Of a stretch of DNA of 64,000 nt, positions 35,739 through 47,742 are shown piece by piece (positions within the stretch are counted from its first letter, which is position 1; each line of letters starts with the position of its first letter). Location: contig NC_059303.1 in the NCBI RefSeq assembly GCF_017591435.1, positions 14,290,360-14,354,359 of the forward strand, in the 5' to 3' direction. A model generated the notes under the pieces. The model did not search any database. It saw nothing but the letters and a program-made list of their open reading frames with translations, and was not told the DNA's origin. The translations under genes and the position numbers were made by a program. This stretch comes from Portunus trituberculatus (Eukaryota > Arthropoda > Malacostraca > Decapoda > Portunidae).

Positions 35739-35990
35739 GGGATGGGAGGTTAACATAACTGTAGTGTATTTTAGTGTAGATGATAAACTAAGGAATGGTA
35801 CTATCAAACTGGAAATTGAGAAGATCATAGAGACTAATGCACAACATCCACTGCTTACAATCTGGGACTTGAATGGCCATGTGGGATTCAAAGGAACACA
35901 AAAGCCAGATGGAAATGGAAGAATGATATTAGAATGCATGGAGAAGTATAAAATGATAATGCCCAATGACGATACAATTGTGACAGCTTA
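35739..35990 (+). pseudogene. LINE endonuclease fragment (family E)
   Basis: The plus-strand frame through 35713-35991 reads EVNITVVYFSVDDKLRNGTI and later LLTIWDLNGHVGFKGTQKP. The TIWDLNGHVG block corresponds to the G-D-F-N motif of APE-type endonucleases of non-LTR elements, here with GD changed to WD. It starts immediately at the end of the MITE array, so the array probably interrupts the element. The RT fragment at 38108 may belong to the same family. Confidence 0.65.
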
Positions 35991-36358
35991 GCTCAGTAAT
36001 CAGCTTACCTTGTTGAGAAAATGCTTTGCTTCAGTGACACCCCAGACAGCTTAGCTCAGTAATCAGCTTACCTTTATGCTCAGTGTGTGTTTTGGGGCAT
36101 TTTGAGGTGTTTTGGGATAAAATTGAGTGTTTTAAGTGGTTTGGATGTATTGAGTGTGTGTGGCTGTTTCTATCGAGCTCTAGGTGTGTTTTGTGGCATT
36201 TTGAGCAGTTACATAGTGCTTTGAGTGTGTTTTGGGATAAAATTGAGTGTTTTTACTGAAACTGAGGTTCTCCACGAATAGACCTGTCTCTGATAAAATG
36301 CTTTGGTTCGCAGTGACATCTGAGACAGCTTAGGTCAGTAATCAGCTTACCTTTGTGC
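35985..36358. repeat. Duplicated 65-bp segment carrying a splice-donor-like core
   Basis: ACAGCTTAGCTCAGTAATCA then GCTTACCTT occurs at about 35988, 36048 and 36325. The two outer copies also share an AAAATGCTTTG...CAGTGAC flank. On the minus strand each copy reads AAG|GTAAGC, a good donor. TTTTGGGATAAAATTGAGTG is duplicated in between (36111 and 36231). Confidence 0.65.
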
Positions 36359-36416
36359 CATCTTGACATGACATGATGCTCTCGGGAACACATTCCTCAC
36401 ACAAATAGATAAATCT
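36351..36416 (-). CDS. Candidate internal exon of an unidentified gene
   Basis: On the minus strand an acceptor-like GAGTGTGCAG is followed by 22 codons, RFIYLCEECVPESIM then SCQDGTK, and a donor AAG|GTAAGC. It is short and Cys-containing, with no family recognised. The donor is part of the duplicated segment at 35985-36358, so the locus may have duplicated exon ends. Confidence 0.3.
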
Positions 36417-36632
36417 CTGCACACTCAGTGAAATGTGGCTCAAAAATCTCTTAACTTCTTGTATGGTACATTTGCAGGATTGAAGCAAAGTCAGTCTTTT
36501 TATAATAATATATTTCCTCTGTGTCACATAAACAGCTTTCATTCCTTCACAGCACCAACATCCACACAGAGTGTCCACACAGACAACACTGTGTCATTAA
36601 ACTGTACATTAATGTACTTTAACTACTTTACA

Positions 36633-36740
36633 TGTACGGTAAGTCCTCGTTACACGGTACATGTGCGTTCCTGAAAACCTTACCACAAATCAGAATTATC
36701 GTATCCCGAACCCATTATAACGTGCAATAATAGGGAATGC
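36633..36740 (+). mobile_element. Tc1/mariner-Tigger-like terminal fragment
   Basis: TACGGTAAGTCCTCGTTACA and the following GTGCGTTCCTGAAAA resemble the terminal inverted repeat of the Tigger element at 52903 (TACAGTAAGGTCTCGGTTTA). Only one end is present and no partner terminus was found within 1 kb. Confidence 0.5.
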
Positions 36741-36913
36741 GCTCCAGCTTCCAGGGAGGTAGGCTAGAAAATAGCCTGTTCATACTCAGATATTGTGTAC
36801 AAAAATCATTTCAAAGTAAAAAAATCTTTAATTGTCATATCAATAGATTTTTGCATCAGACAGACAGACAGACAGCAGGGGATTTGCATACAGCCTCCAC
36901 AACACTTGCCAAA

Positions 36914-37131
36914 TTAACCCCTTCAATACCAGGATGTGTTTTCATACATAGTCATTCTGTTTACTATTTTGGTGATTCTATATAGCTTCACAAACTTATG
37001 TGGGGATTCAAATAGTGAAGACTCAGGCCATTAATCCTCTGACCTCCATAGACTCTTCTTAATATCAATAAAATTGTCTAATCACGCCCAAAACTCGCAG
37101 TAAAAATGTGTCCCAGTACTGAAGAGATTAA
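36914..37131. mobile_element. piggyBac-type MITE, copy 6
   Basis: TTAACCCCTTCAATACCAGG at the left, TACTGAAGAGATTAA at the right, 218 bp. Its right TTAA (37128-37131) is also the left TTAA of the next element, so two copies are head-to-tail sharing a single TTAA. Confidence 0.8.
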
Positions 37132-38065
37132 CCATCTCAGTACCAGGACGTGTTTTTAAATTTCTTCTGGTGACTATTTGCTGATTTGATACATTCACAA
37201 ATTTATGTTGGAATTAAAATAGTGAAAACTGTGGCAATTTATCCTCTGACCTCCATACAACCTCCCTAATGTCATCAAAATGGTCTAATGGTACACAAAT
37301 CTCAAGGTAAAAATACGTCCCACTACTGAAGGGGTTGAAATAGTGAAAACTGTGGCCATTAATCTTCTGACCTCTATACACCCTTCCTAATGTCATCAAA
37401 ATGGTCTAATGGTACACAAATCTCAAGGTAAAAATGTGTCCCAGTACTGAAGGGGTTAAAATAGTGAAGACTGTGGCCATTTATCCTCTGACCTCCATAC
37501 ACCCTTCCTAATGTCATCATAATGGTCTAATGGTACACAAACCTCAAGGTAAAAATATGTCCCAGTACTGAAGGGGTTAAAATAGTGAAGACTTTGGCCA
37601 TTAATCCTCTCACCTCCATACACTCTTCCTAATGTCATCAAAATGGTCTAATGGTACACACATCTCAAGGTAAAAATGTGTCCCAGTACTGAAGGGGTTA
37701 AAAATTATGAAGACTATGGCCATTAATCTTGTGGTCTCCATAGACTCTGCTTAGTGTCAATAAAATGGTCTAATGGTACACAAATCTCAAGGTAAAAATT
37801 TCTCCCAGTAGTGAAGGGGTTAAAATAGTGAAGACTGTGGCCATTTCTCCTCTGACCTCCATACACCCTTCCTAATGTCATCAAAATGGTCTAATGGTAC
37901 ACAAACCTCAAGGTAAAAATACATCCCAGTACTGAAGGGGTTAAAATAGTGAAGACTGTGGCCATTTCTCCTCTAACCTCCATACACCTTTCCTAATGTC
38001 ATCAAAATGGTCTAATGGTACACAAATCTCTAGATAAAAATGTGTCCCAGTACTGGAGGGATTAA
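37128..38065. repeat. MITE expanded into a seven-unit, 121-bp satellite
   Basis: Starts with a normal MITE left end (TTAACCATCTCAGTACCAGG). From the internal TTAA at 37214 the right half is repeated: junctions at 37335, 37456, 37577, 37698, 37820, 37941 and 38062, giving units of 121, 121, 121, 121, 122, 121 and 121 bp. It closes with terminal TTAA at 38062-38065. Minus-strand 61-codon open frames recur because the unit length is not a multiple of three and each frame is short. They are not genes. Confidence 0.92.
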
Positions 38066-38107
38066 TAACTTTCAAAATAACAATAAAGACATTAGAAAGT
38101 GTAAATT

Positions 38108-38262
38108 TGTGCTTCAAAGATGACACTTTAAATGTGACTCACTTATTCTTTGCAGACAATGGAATGTTGTCAGCGAGCAGCATGGAAGACGCAGAGATAG
38201 TGGTGGAGACAGGAAGAGAATGTGGCCTGGAGATTAACAAACACAAGACCAATAATCTTGTG
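38108..38262 (+). pseudogene. LINE reverse transcriptase fragment (family E)
   Basis: Translated from about 38132, the plus strand reads THLFFADNGMLSASSMEDAE then TGRECGLEINKHKTNN. FADN stands for the catalytic FADD, and the following G-x-E-x-G-L-x-I-N-x-x-K-T is the conserved RT block after the active site in non-LTR elements. It is flanked by the MITE array on the left and by a MITE scrap (38250-38309) on the right. It is dead because of the D to N change and truncation. Confidence 0.75.
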
Positions 38263-38485
38263 ACCTCCATACACCCTTCCTAATGTCAATAAAGTTGTCT
38301 TATCATACCCAAAACTGTCTTATAATGCCCTCAAAAAATGCCAAACTATCTCAAAATGCCCTCAAAACATGTCAAACTGTCTTAAAATGCCCTCAAAAAA
38401 TGCAAAACTATCTCAAAGTGACCTAAAAACACATCAAACTATCTCAAAATACCCTCAAAAAGGCCAAACTATCTTTAAATGCAAA
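38263..38485 (+). repeat. MITE scrap then CCAAACTxTCTCAAAATGCCCTCAAAA minisatellite
   Basis: AATCTTGTGACCTCCATACA and following bases to 38309 match the MITE core. They run into about seven units of the same minisatellite seen at 28060. Confidence 0.75.
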
Positions 38486-38674
38486 AATAAAAAATTGAGA
38501 AAATTGTTGGTCTACAGTTATGTCATTTTATGATGAAATGTAGACAGCAAGTGACGCTGAGAATGCAGTATCTTGCTCTTCTGGTAATTGTCACGAGAGC
38601 TGAAATTCCTTGTCTATGCCTAGCCTCATGAGGCACAACAAGGTTACTCAGAAATCAAAGTATAAGAGAGATTA

Positions 38675-38676
<2 letters not shown>

Positions 38677-38709
<33 letters not shown>
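38677..38709 (+). repeat. (A)n, about 32 bp
   Basis: Uninterrupted A run. It could be a retrotransposon tail, but I recognise no element to its left. Confidence 0.9.
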
Positions 38710-38711
<2 letters not shown>

Positions 38712-38998
38712 CATCAGCACTTGATTTTTCTGCAAATCTTAAAGTTCTTTTTCAAAACTGGATATCTTCAAATTCAAAGGTATTCACGTTATCATGTCAG
38801 ACATTTGTCATTCACCTACCATCCACCTACTTTTGCACCAGCCTGACATCTCATTTTAACTCCCATCTGTGTGATCCAGAAAAGTATCATCATGGGAACA
38901 ATAAATTCTCTTTATGAAATTGATCAACAAGAAACTACTACTTAGGAGGCCCACTAATTACCAATGAAGTGTATGCTTTTCTTTGCCGGCATTTTTTG

Positions 38999-39440
38999 TA
39001 GAGATGTACTGATGCATCGGTATCGTAATCGGTGGTATCGGCCCATTTTATGGGTATCGGTATCGGTTTATTTTATGCCGATACTTCCGATACCTAAAAG
39101 GAATTTACTACTTAGTGATATATTCGATATAAGATATTGATGATACCAAATGAATATAATACGGCGTATTAAGTTTCCGTGGTGATTACCGTATGTCAGA
39201 ATACTGATTTCTGTGGTAATAAGCCACAACCTCTAAATTGGACGTGTATGAAACGCGTATAGGCTGAACTCCGGCATCCCGTCACACGGTCCGTCATGAG
39301 TCACCATGCATTCTTACTGTCTCTCAGTCAGATGCTGCTCCTCCACCCACACAAAGTTCACACAGGTGAAAAGCTTATGTTTTTTAACTACAATCTAAGA
39401 ATGTCAAACTTCAGATATTGAGAATCCAGCAAAATGATTT

Positions 39441-39521
<81 letters not shown>

Positions 39522-40384
39522 GCATTTTGCATTATTGTAAATAACAGCATATTCTTATTTGACTTATAATTAACAGTGCTAGTGCTAGCCTTTTCCAAGA
39601 TATCATACTGGAATAGGTGGAGGCTCGAATTATATATGTATATTAATTTTAATGCAAGTTTAATATTTGAGTTACTTGTGTTAACCTAAGGATGTAAAAA
39701 TTCCGTAACTAAGAAAGTAACGATTCTGTTTTGTAATCATGTGCATTGTGTAGAATTTGTTGCATATTAATTATTCAAGACCATAGCAATACACTAGACA
39801 TTTAGAATAAACTAAACTTTTTTCTATTTAATTGAAAAGATTAGGTGAAAGCTCTTTTTTCTGAATTGGTCTACTAATGTCTAATGAATTAATATCAAAG
39901 GATGTCAGATTTAATTAAAGAGAAACATACACAACAAAATGAGTTTCTTTTGCTAATATTTTGTGTCTGTTTTACAATTTTAATAATTTAAAAAATATTT
40001 TTGATCGCCAAAATATCGTCAATAAAATTAATAATGAAAATGCACAAGACCAAATGGTCGCTAAAGGAGTAAGAAGTAAGAATTTAAAATAACTGACAAG
40101 AATCAGAAGACTGAGAAGATATTCATTCCAATTACTGAGTAATTTACGTTTGCAAATGGCTTCAAAAAGCTTCTAGAATTGCTCCTATTTCACAAACGTT
40201 CTAAGAAGGACTTACAGCATCCCCCAAAACAAAGCCTCCCATCTGATAACGCTCGCCATCCACCAACCCATCCTGGTGCCCAGTGTAGTAATCACTATAA
40301 GTAGTAGTATTGGTATCGGTCCAATTAGGTGGTATTGGTATCAGTATCGGAATCGGCCAAAATTTTGGTATCAGTACATCTCTA
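38999..40384. mobile_element. hAT-type non-autonomous transposon (1386 bp)
   Basis: The left end TAGAGATGTACTGATGCATC and the complement of the right end, TAGAGATGTACTGATACC, are inverted repeats over about 16 bp. Flanking 8-bp sequences ATTTTTTG (38991-38998) and ATTTTTTT (40385-40392) agree at seven positions, consistent with a hAT target duplication. Both subterminal regions carry repeated GGTATCGGTATCGG motifs. A (TA)n of about 75 bp lies inside at 39443-39516. No transposase frame survives. Confidence 0.82.
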
Positions 40385-40392
40385 ATTTTTTT

Positions 40393-40927
40393 TTTTTTTT
40401 TTTTTTTGTAACCTATGAGAAATTGTTAGACTATAAAATAAAAAAAAATCAGTAAATTTTTATAGAATAACAATAAATCAATAAATATCATAATTATATT
40501 TACACCTGAGAATTGAGGATGCCCCAAAATTTTATCACTGAAAAATTGAATAAGTTGATCAATAAAAAAAAAAGTTACATAAATGTTGCAAAGGACCTAA
40601 AACATCAATTCTGCTACTGTGACATTTATTTTCTTAATATATCAAAGTTATTTATTGTGTAAAGAATAGATAAAAAAATATAAAAGAATCCACATTTTCA
40701 CTATTTTCCACAACTACCACTTGTACCCTAAACATTTGCTGGCCACTCTTAAGTCCTACTTGTACACGGTAGTTTTGGAACTTATGCAGTCTATGGACCT
40801 ATGAACCATTATCATCTATTTTTCTTACCAATAAAACATTTTAGAGGTACTAATGGATATTTCATGATGAAGATTATGAAGTGAAGAACAAATGAAACTT
40901 TCAGAAAACTTGCGAGTTCATATATAT
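40393..40927. other. A/T-rich unique sequence
   Basis: Poly(T) at 40386-40407, then A/T-rich sequence without recognisable features up to the (CA)n that flanks LINE copy B4. Confidence 0.5.
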
Positions 40928-40950
40928 ACACACACACCCACACACACACA

Positions 40951-42326
<1,376 letters not shown>

Positions 42327-42444
42327 ATATGTGTAAAGTAGTACTAGAAATAAAAGGAATCACTTAGATATGAAATGACTCTTGTTAACTTTGTTAAATG
42401 AGCTATATCTGAGTGACTGAGGGAACCAGATGCTGCTCCCATGC

Positions 42445-42620
42445 CTACTTTCTCTTTGTGGTGCGAGGTTTGATCATGGGTTCCGTGATTTGAAAGGCTT
42501 TAATAAGTTGTTGCCACTCCTCTATATCAATTGACAAGATGCATTGCTTATCCTCTCCTCGAGTCCCTTGCCCAGTCCCGGTGTTTTGTGAGGGCAGTAT
42601 AACAGGCAAGCCATCCTGGT
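42445..42620 (-). CDS. Nsmce4a: NSE4 (SMC5/6 complex), last coding exon
   Basis: Minus-strand exon entering in phase 1 after acceptor TTGTTGCAG and ending in TAG (42445-42447). It encodes DQDGLPVILPSQNTGTG and, after an acidic linker, CILSIDIEEWQQLIKAFQIT then EPMI. The DGLPVI block and the closing S-x-x-x-W-x-x-(L/I)-(I/V)-x-x-F-x-I-(S/T)-E-P are the hallmarks of the NSE4 C-terminal winged-helix domain, the kleisin-like part that binds the SMC5 head. With the other five exons it gives one open reading frame. Confidence 0.88.
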
Positions 42621-42743
42621 CTGCAACAAAGGACAGAATGGTAAGGGGAAATCTAAATCTTAACAAGTCCTATACCAAGTAGTGATATCTTGCACTCATG
42701 TAAGTTTCTTTTCACAAGTATTTTCATACATTATTCTGTAAAC

Positions 42744-43969
42744 CAAGGCCATGGAGTCGGAGTTGGAGTTAGATGGAGCTTGGTGCTGCTGTAGTCGGAG
42801 TTGGGGTCAGTAAAAATATCCCAACTTAATTCTGACTCCGACCTCAGTATAAATTCAGAGACTACATAAATCTCAAAAATCCCACTTTTCACATATACCA
42901 CATTTATTTTCATACGAGAAAATGAGAAAATCATATCATTGCTGCTATCTGTTGCACATTGACTTTAACCAAAACAAAGAAAAGGAAAAAATTAGGGACT
43001 ACGGAGGTGTTGTTGCAAAGGCTATACTTCTCAATCAACAACAGAATGAGACATAAATGCCACACCAGCTGATTTACCACCCTTTGCCACCAAATGGACA
43101 TGTCTGTATAATTTCTCAATTTACAGAGTAAATTTGGGAAATAAATAAATACTCAGTGCCTCAGAAGAATTGTGAGCTGATTGAGTTGCACTACACAGCG
43201 AGAGCAGCACACGCAGCTATAACAATTGGCAGCAAAGTGAGTGTGTCCACTGGCAAAACGTTCCTTAAATCTTCAGAATCCATAGGGTGGTATCGAGAAA
43301 CAATAAATTACATTTAGAATGTTAAGGATAATGATCGGCAGTATTGATAGTTGAGGAGAAGTTATGGTTTAAGGTTCTGTGTGAAGACACAGGTATCCCC
43401 ACATCTATGTCAGTGATGATTTTAGTTTTGACTTTACATTGTACATGGAAAATACAAAATATAGAAGAAATAATGTTTGAAGAAATAATAAAGAAGTCCC
43501 AAAATGATTATACGAATGAAAAGAAAAGTCCTTACTCAGAGATAAACAGCAAAGGTGAGCTGCTTCCTTCTGACCAGGGATGCTATGATAATAGGCTTTG
43601 CAAATTATATCTGCACCATATGTACAAAATACAGCACAGAATAAAAAATGGTTGGTTACAAAATAATAAAGCAAGCACATAAATACTTCAAAACTTATTA
43701 TATGGCATAAAAGAATAATACATTAGGACGTCTAGCTTAGCAACTCAACTCGCTTGTCACAGTAGTTTCACCCAACACCCTCCTTCCATCCCATCCCCTC
43801 CCGCTGTTCACCGAGTTGCATCAAAAAGGTTGCCTGTAGTTTGGAAATGACTTTTTAAAAACCATTATAACTAAGGATCGGGGTCGGGGTCGGAGTCGGA
43901 TACATATGAAATCAAGGAGTTGGAGTAGGAGTAGAATTGTATGTTTTGAGTACCGACTCCACAGCCCTG
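42744..43969. mobile_element. hAT-type transposon (1226 bp) with perfect 8-bp TSD, in an NSE4 intron
   Basis: Identical 8-bp duplications CTGTAAAC at 42736-42743 and 43970-43977. The left end CAAGGCCATGGAGTCGGAGT and the complement of the right end CAGGGCTGTGGAGTCGGTAC are inverted repeats. CAGGGCTGTGGAGTCGG termini are familiar from animal hAT elements. Subterminal GAGTCGGAGT repeats occur at both ends. Open frames inside (for example 43344-43682) show no transposase motifs that I recognise. Confidence 0.88.
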
Positions 43970-44098
43970 CTGTAAACACTAACGTATTCCTCTTATACAT
44001 ACTCTTCAAATCTTAATGCTATTTTGAACACTCTCTTTAATAGAATTTCCCTTTTTTTTTTTTCTTTTTAACTCACTCTTAGCATTTCTCTTTCTTAC

Positions 44099-44309
44099 CT
44101 TCTTTAATCTCAGCGTGCAGTTCCCCTACAAGCAGACTGACATGAAAAAGATTCTCAACAGTTCGAGAAAAACTAGTTGGGTCCACTACAAAGTTGAAGA
44201 ATGGTAATGGCACATTTTCAGCATTAGCATACCATTGCTTCAAGGTCTTGTACACCCATGATACTGCCTCTGCCTCCTCTTCTCCTTCACGTTCCTTTAG
44301 AACTTCCAC
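44099..44309 (-). CDS. Nsmce4a: NSE4, exon with the conserved kleisin C-terminal domain
   Basis: Minus-strand exon of 211 bp between acceptor TATTCATACAG and donor AAG|GTAAGA, phase 0 in and phase 1 out. It encodes an acidic linker, KTLKQWYANAENVPLPFFNF and VVDPTSFSRTVENLFHVSLL. The F-x-F-V-(V/L)-D-P-x-S-F-x-(R)-T-V-E-N-(I/L)-F-H-V-S block is the most conserved stretch of NSE4 and makes the identification nearly certain. It is followed by the last exon at 42445. Confidence 0.93.
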
Positions 44310-44660
44310 CTGTATGAATATACATGCAGTTATTTAATTTTTATTTAAAAATGCAAGAATATAGCACGTGTATTTGATCAGATTATCCTAATTCCCTATA
44401 ATTTTTAGAAAAAGAATTAATACAATTTTGAAGCAGTAATCCAATTATATGGCATCACCAAAAAGAGTAATGGATAGGACTCTATTATCAACACAGTAGT
44501 ATAGGTATTCCCAGGTATATGATTCATTGTTACACAATACAGGAAGAACTTAGTTTATAACATACTTGACCTGTGGCACTTTGTGGTTATGTTGCCCATC
44601 ACACAGTGCCTAATTTGTTTACAGACACTGGTTTTATGCCATATTGTATCAGGCTGCATT
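44310..44660. other. NSE4 intron, unique A/T-rich sequence
   Basis: Nothing recognised between the exon at 44309 and the SINE at 44665. Confidence 0.6.
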
Positions 44661-44664
44661 AACT

Positions 44665-44838
44665 TCAAGCCCACGGGTTCGAATCCTGTCCAAGGTCCGA
44701 GTGTAGATTGGGCTTTCTCACTCAGAGCAAGGGTTTCCTAGCGGGTGGGCTTTGAGATAGGAGGTACCCCAAAAAGTACCCCCTTTAGCCCACAAATTCC
44801 CATGAATAGCCCACATGAAAAAAAAAAAAAAAAAAAAG
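44665..44838 (+). mobile_element. tRNA-derived SINE (type 2), 5'-truncated, with poly(A)
   Basis: Begins near CTTCAAGCCCAC and contains a good B box GGGTTCGAATCCTGTCC at about 44678-44694. A 120-bp body follows and then an A run at 44817-44837. The A-box part is missing. Opposite in strand to the NSE4 gene. Confidence 0.75.
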
Positions 44839-45027
44839 CTACCCTTGTTAGAATTAGTGTTTGGATGGTATTTGCCCTTCAATATGGCTTCCAAGTTTAA
44901 ATCACTCTTTGGATGGCTATGTTTCAAGGATGAGAAGGAAAGCCATCTCCATGAAAGTAAAATTTGACAATATAAGGTGCTCAAAAATTGTTGAAGCACC
45001 AATGAACATTGGCTGGTTTCTTGGCCT

Positions 45028-45362
45028 AGTTTTTTTTTTTTTTTATTCTTTATTTACTTTAAGGCCTATAGTGCCTGTAGTACACTTGAAGAGTGTAAGG
45101 GAAGCGCTGTTCAGCTTCCGCCCATTAGTGGCGCAGGCAATTTTATTTATAGTGGTACCCATATTAGGGCCCATATCACCCCCCAAGCTCATCTTGGGTG
45201 TAACCAGCTAGAACCTGGGTATCACGGTGACATGTAGGTAACTTTAAATCACTCAACAAATGGCTAAGTGTTTAAGGCTGTACATGGTAGGACTCGAACC
45301 TATGCGTGGATGTCTGTCTGTTCCCATGCTCACCACCTTATCCACTATACCACCACCTCCCT
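45028..45362 (-). mobile_element. tRNA-derived SINE (type 3), full length, with poly(A)
   Basis: On the minus strand the element starts near 45362 with a G-rich leader, A-box-like GTGGTATAGTGGATAAGGTGG and B box AGGTTCGAGTCCTACC. The body includes GGTGATATGGGCCC and ends TAAAGTAAATAAAGAATAAA followed by poly(A) (poly(T) on plus at about 45031-45043). It lies in an NSE4 intron in the sense direction. Confidence 0.82.
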
Positions 45363-46460
45363 TGCATGACATATTCCTAAACATATGAAAGGATCTGCTC
45401 CTATGAAATCATGACTGAGATGGAAAGATCAATAGTGGTTTGGCTGGAAGACCAACATCAAAATTATATCCCAGTGAAACTTATGCTGATTCAGGAGAGA
45501 CATCTAATAATCATGCAGGTGTTTGTACACTTCTAAGTCTGATATGTGAGGCAGCATAAAGAAAAGAAAAATTTGTAGCCAAAACCATAATAACCTGCTG
45601 CAGTGCATCCATCCCCTCACCATGTTTTTAAGCTGTGTCTTGCCATAGCTCAAACATGGTATATATATATGCCTTTAGACTTAAAAAAAAACTCTTCAGG
45701 ATGGCTACCACCCATTTGCTAATAATATTAGGTCTCCACAATGCCAAAAAAAGCATCTACACTTGTTAAGGTTGAGGGCTGATATGTTATTTGTTACTGT
45801 TTCGGTGGCCAAAGAACCTCATTATTACACTTTGATGTCCAAATGATGAAAATACACTCTTTTAGGGGAAATACATATTCATAGTTTCTTGCAGTCCATC
45901 ACCTATGAAAGAATTTATATTTGAAAATATTTTAATTATTTCACTATCTCAGTAGGTGATAACAGAATATCAAAAAAATGTAAGATATGCAGTAAACCAA
46001 CTTTTCTGTGAAATATTATGTCTGCTTTATCTGGCAATGGAATCTGGAGTTCATCATAAATCTATTACTAGAGAATCATACCCATATACTACACAACCAG
46101 ATTTAAGAAGGCATATGTCTGAAATAGCTGAAAATTTCCAGACTCTACATGTCGTCACACACAACATGCTCTTCATGTCTTCAAGGAAGAAGCTGAGATG
46201 GCTTAACCAAGTCAACTCTTGCTGCTGTCATGTTGCCCAACATTCTAACAGAAATTTGCAAACACTGTTTACAATACATGTTGATTATTCTCTTATGGAG
46301 AACATTGTTATCAACAAGTCAATGGACAAAATGTTGTTATTGGTATTGCATCACAGTAATCTTTTGGCATTTCTTTCATTACAACTGACACAAATCACAC
46401 ATAATGCAAACCATTAATGGAGCTAAGTAGCCCAGTCACATAAAAACATATATGGTTCAC
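45363..46460. other. NSE4 intron, no repeat or exon recognised
   Basis: A/T-rich. The plus-strand open frame 45956-46417 (153 codons) is the longest non-repeat frame here, but it is antisense to NSE4, begins inside intron sequence, is A/T-rich in all codon positions and matches no family that I know. Confidence 0.5.
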
Positions 46461-46608
46461 CTTCTGAGCTCCATGCCTGGCAATATCATCAGAATTTTTC
46501 TTCTGCCTGGCTTTTCGCTGTGTCTCAGGCCTTTTCCACTCAATTGCACTGAAGAATGGCTGAATCCCAGATGCACTGTTAAACAAGTGGGAAGTCTTGT
46601 CGTAGATC
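46461..46608 (-). CDS. Nsmce4a: NSE4, middle exon
   Basis: Minus-strand exon of 148 bp from acceptor TTTGATACAG to donor AAG|GTGAAC, entering in phase 2 and leaving in phase 0. It encodes IYDKTSHLFNSASGIQPFFS then AIEWKRPETQRKARQKK. In NSE4 proteins this position has a helix ending in F-x-x-A-P-x-F-x-x-(M/L)-L-G-S followed by a basic linker; FFSAIEW plus the Lys/Arg-rich run fits, though diverged. The in-phase joins to both neighbours are the main support. Confidence 0.8.
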
Positions 46609-47368
46609 CTGTATCAAATGCAAAAAAGGCACAAGCACCATGAAAACAAGCATACATGAAATATGAAACAGCTTTACACTTAGCATATGGCAGTCAGAAT
46701 ATAATATTAAGTCTACAATAACAATGATAATAAAATAAGTAATGAATGCTACTTTCTTGATTTTCAAAATACAAAGTTGAGAGAAATTTGTCAAGAAGGA
46801 CATCATGTAGCACATCTGTACACAAACTTGTAATGAAACAATAAGTAAGAAATTATAGTAGTTCTTATGATTAATGGTTTCATAGTATAAATTATCACTT
46901 TCTGTTCAATAACTTAGATTTACTATTTACTATATCTGTTGCAATGGACAATCCCAGTAGTGTAATAAATTTTTGAGTATGCAGTTTAGCAGCAAATACA
47001 AAAATATGTAGACCAAGAATGGAAAGAACTGATAGTGGAGAGCTTTCATCTGAAGCTGCTTTTCTCAACTAATACTTCTATTAGTATCTCAATGTTTCAA
47101 AAGAAGAGCTATTAAAAGTGCCCAGACAAAGTTTGATACAAGAAAAACATGACTGATGACAAGAGTGAGAGCCATATTCCATCAAGTATAAGTGGAAGGA
47201 GTTATTATGTTAATTCCCCTTCTAGGTTTGGTACAAATCTAATTTATGAAAAACCTATTCTTAATTCCTGGTAGTATAGATGATAAAGGTGATAGCAAAT
47301 GTACTCAATACATAAAAGAAAAGTCAAACAGGCAGAAAATACAGAACTAAGACAATCAGTAATCTCAC

Positions 47369-47436
47369 CTGCTAAGAAGACAGGGTTCTTTGTCACTTTC
47401 TAAGTCATTGTCTCCACCTGCCTCTGCAAAGTTTCT
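47369..47436 (-). CDS. Nsmce4a: NSE4, short acidic exon
   Basis: Minus-strand exon of 68 bp between acceptor GATTTTTGCAG and donor GCAG|GTGAGA, phase 0 in and phase 2 out. It encodes RNFAEAGGDNDLESDKEPCL and then LLS. Acidic, poorly conserved linkers occur here in NSE4 between the N-terminal helical domain and the middle region. Without its phase match to both neighbours this exon would not be identifiable, so it is less certain than the others. Confidence 0.65.
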
Positions 47437-47658
47437 CTGCAAAAATCAATCTCATATATTCATTTAGCATTTTGTATAATTGAATGGGTATATAAAATAA
47501 ACACTCCTCAAACATAATGATAACACAGGGCAGAGCAACAACTTTAATAACATTTTATCATGCAGAAATATAATTACAAATCAATCTTTTTGACTACTGA
47601 CATCAGGCAAGTTTCCTTATTAATTTTTGCAATATTTTGATGCAGTTTTAATTAATTA

Positions 47659-47662
<4 letters not shown>
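47437..47662. other. NSE4 intron, unique sequence
   Basis: No feature recognised up to the (GA)n tract. Confidence 0.5.

Positions 47663-47740
<78 letters not shown>
47663..47740 (+). repeat. (GA)n, about 78 bp
   Basis: Uninterrupted GA dinucleotides inside an NSE4 intron. The Arg-Glu frame is not coding. Confidence 0.97.

Positions 47741-47742
<2 letters not shown>

Noticed and set aside
37214..38126. Recurring 61-codon minus-strand frames starting MMTLGRVY- or similar
   Set aside because: They recur because the 121-bp satellite unit recurs; start and stop positions follow the repeat, not a gene.
43344..43682. 112-codon frame inside the hAT element at 42744
   Set aside because: I looked for hAT transposase motifs (BED finger, C-terminal dimerisation block) and saw none; probably chance.
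45956..46417. 153-codon plus-strand frame in an NSE4 intron
   Set aside because: Antisense to the gene, A/T-rich with no codon bias, no recognised domain and no splice or promoter context.
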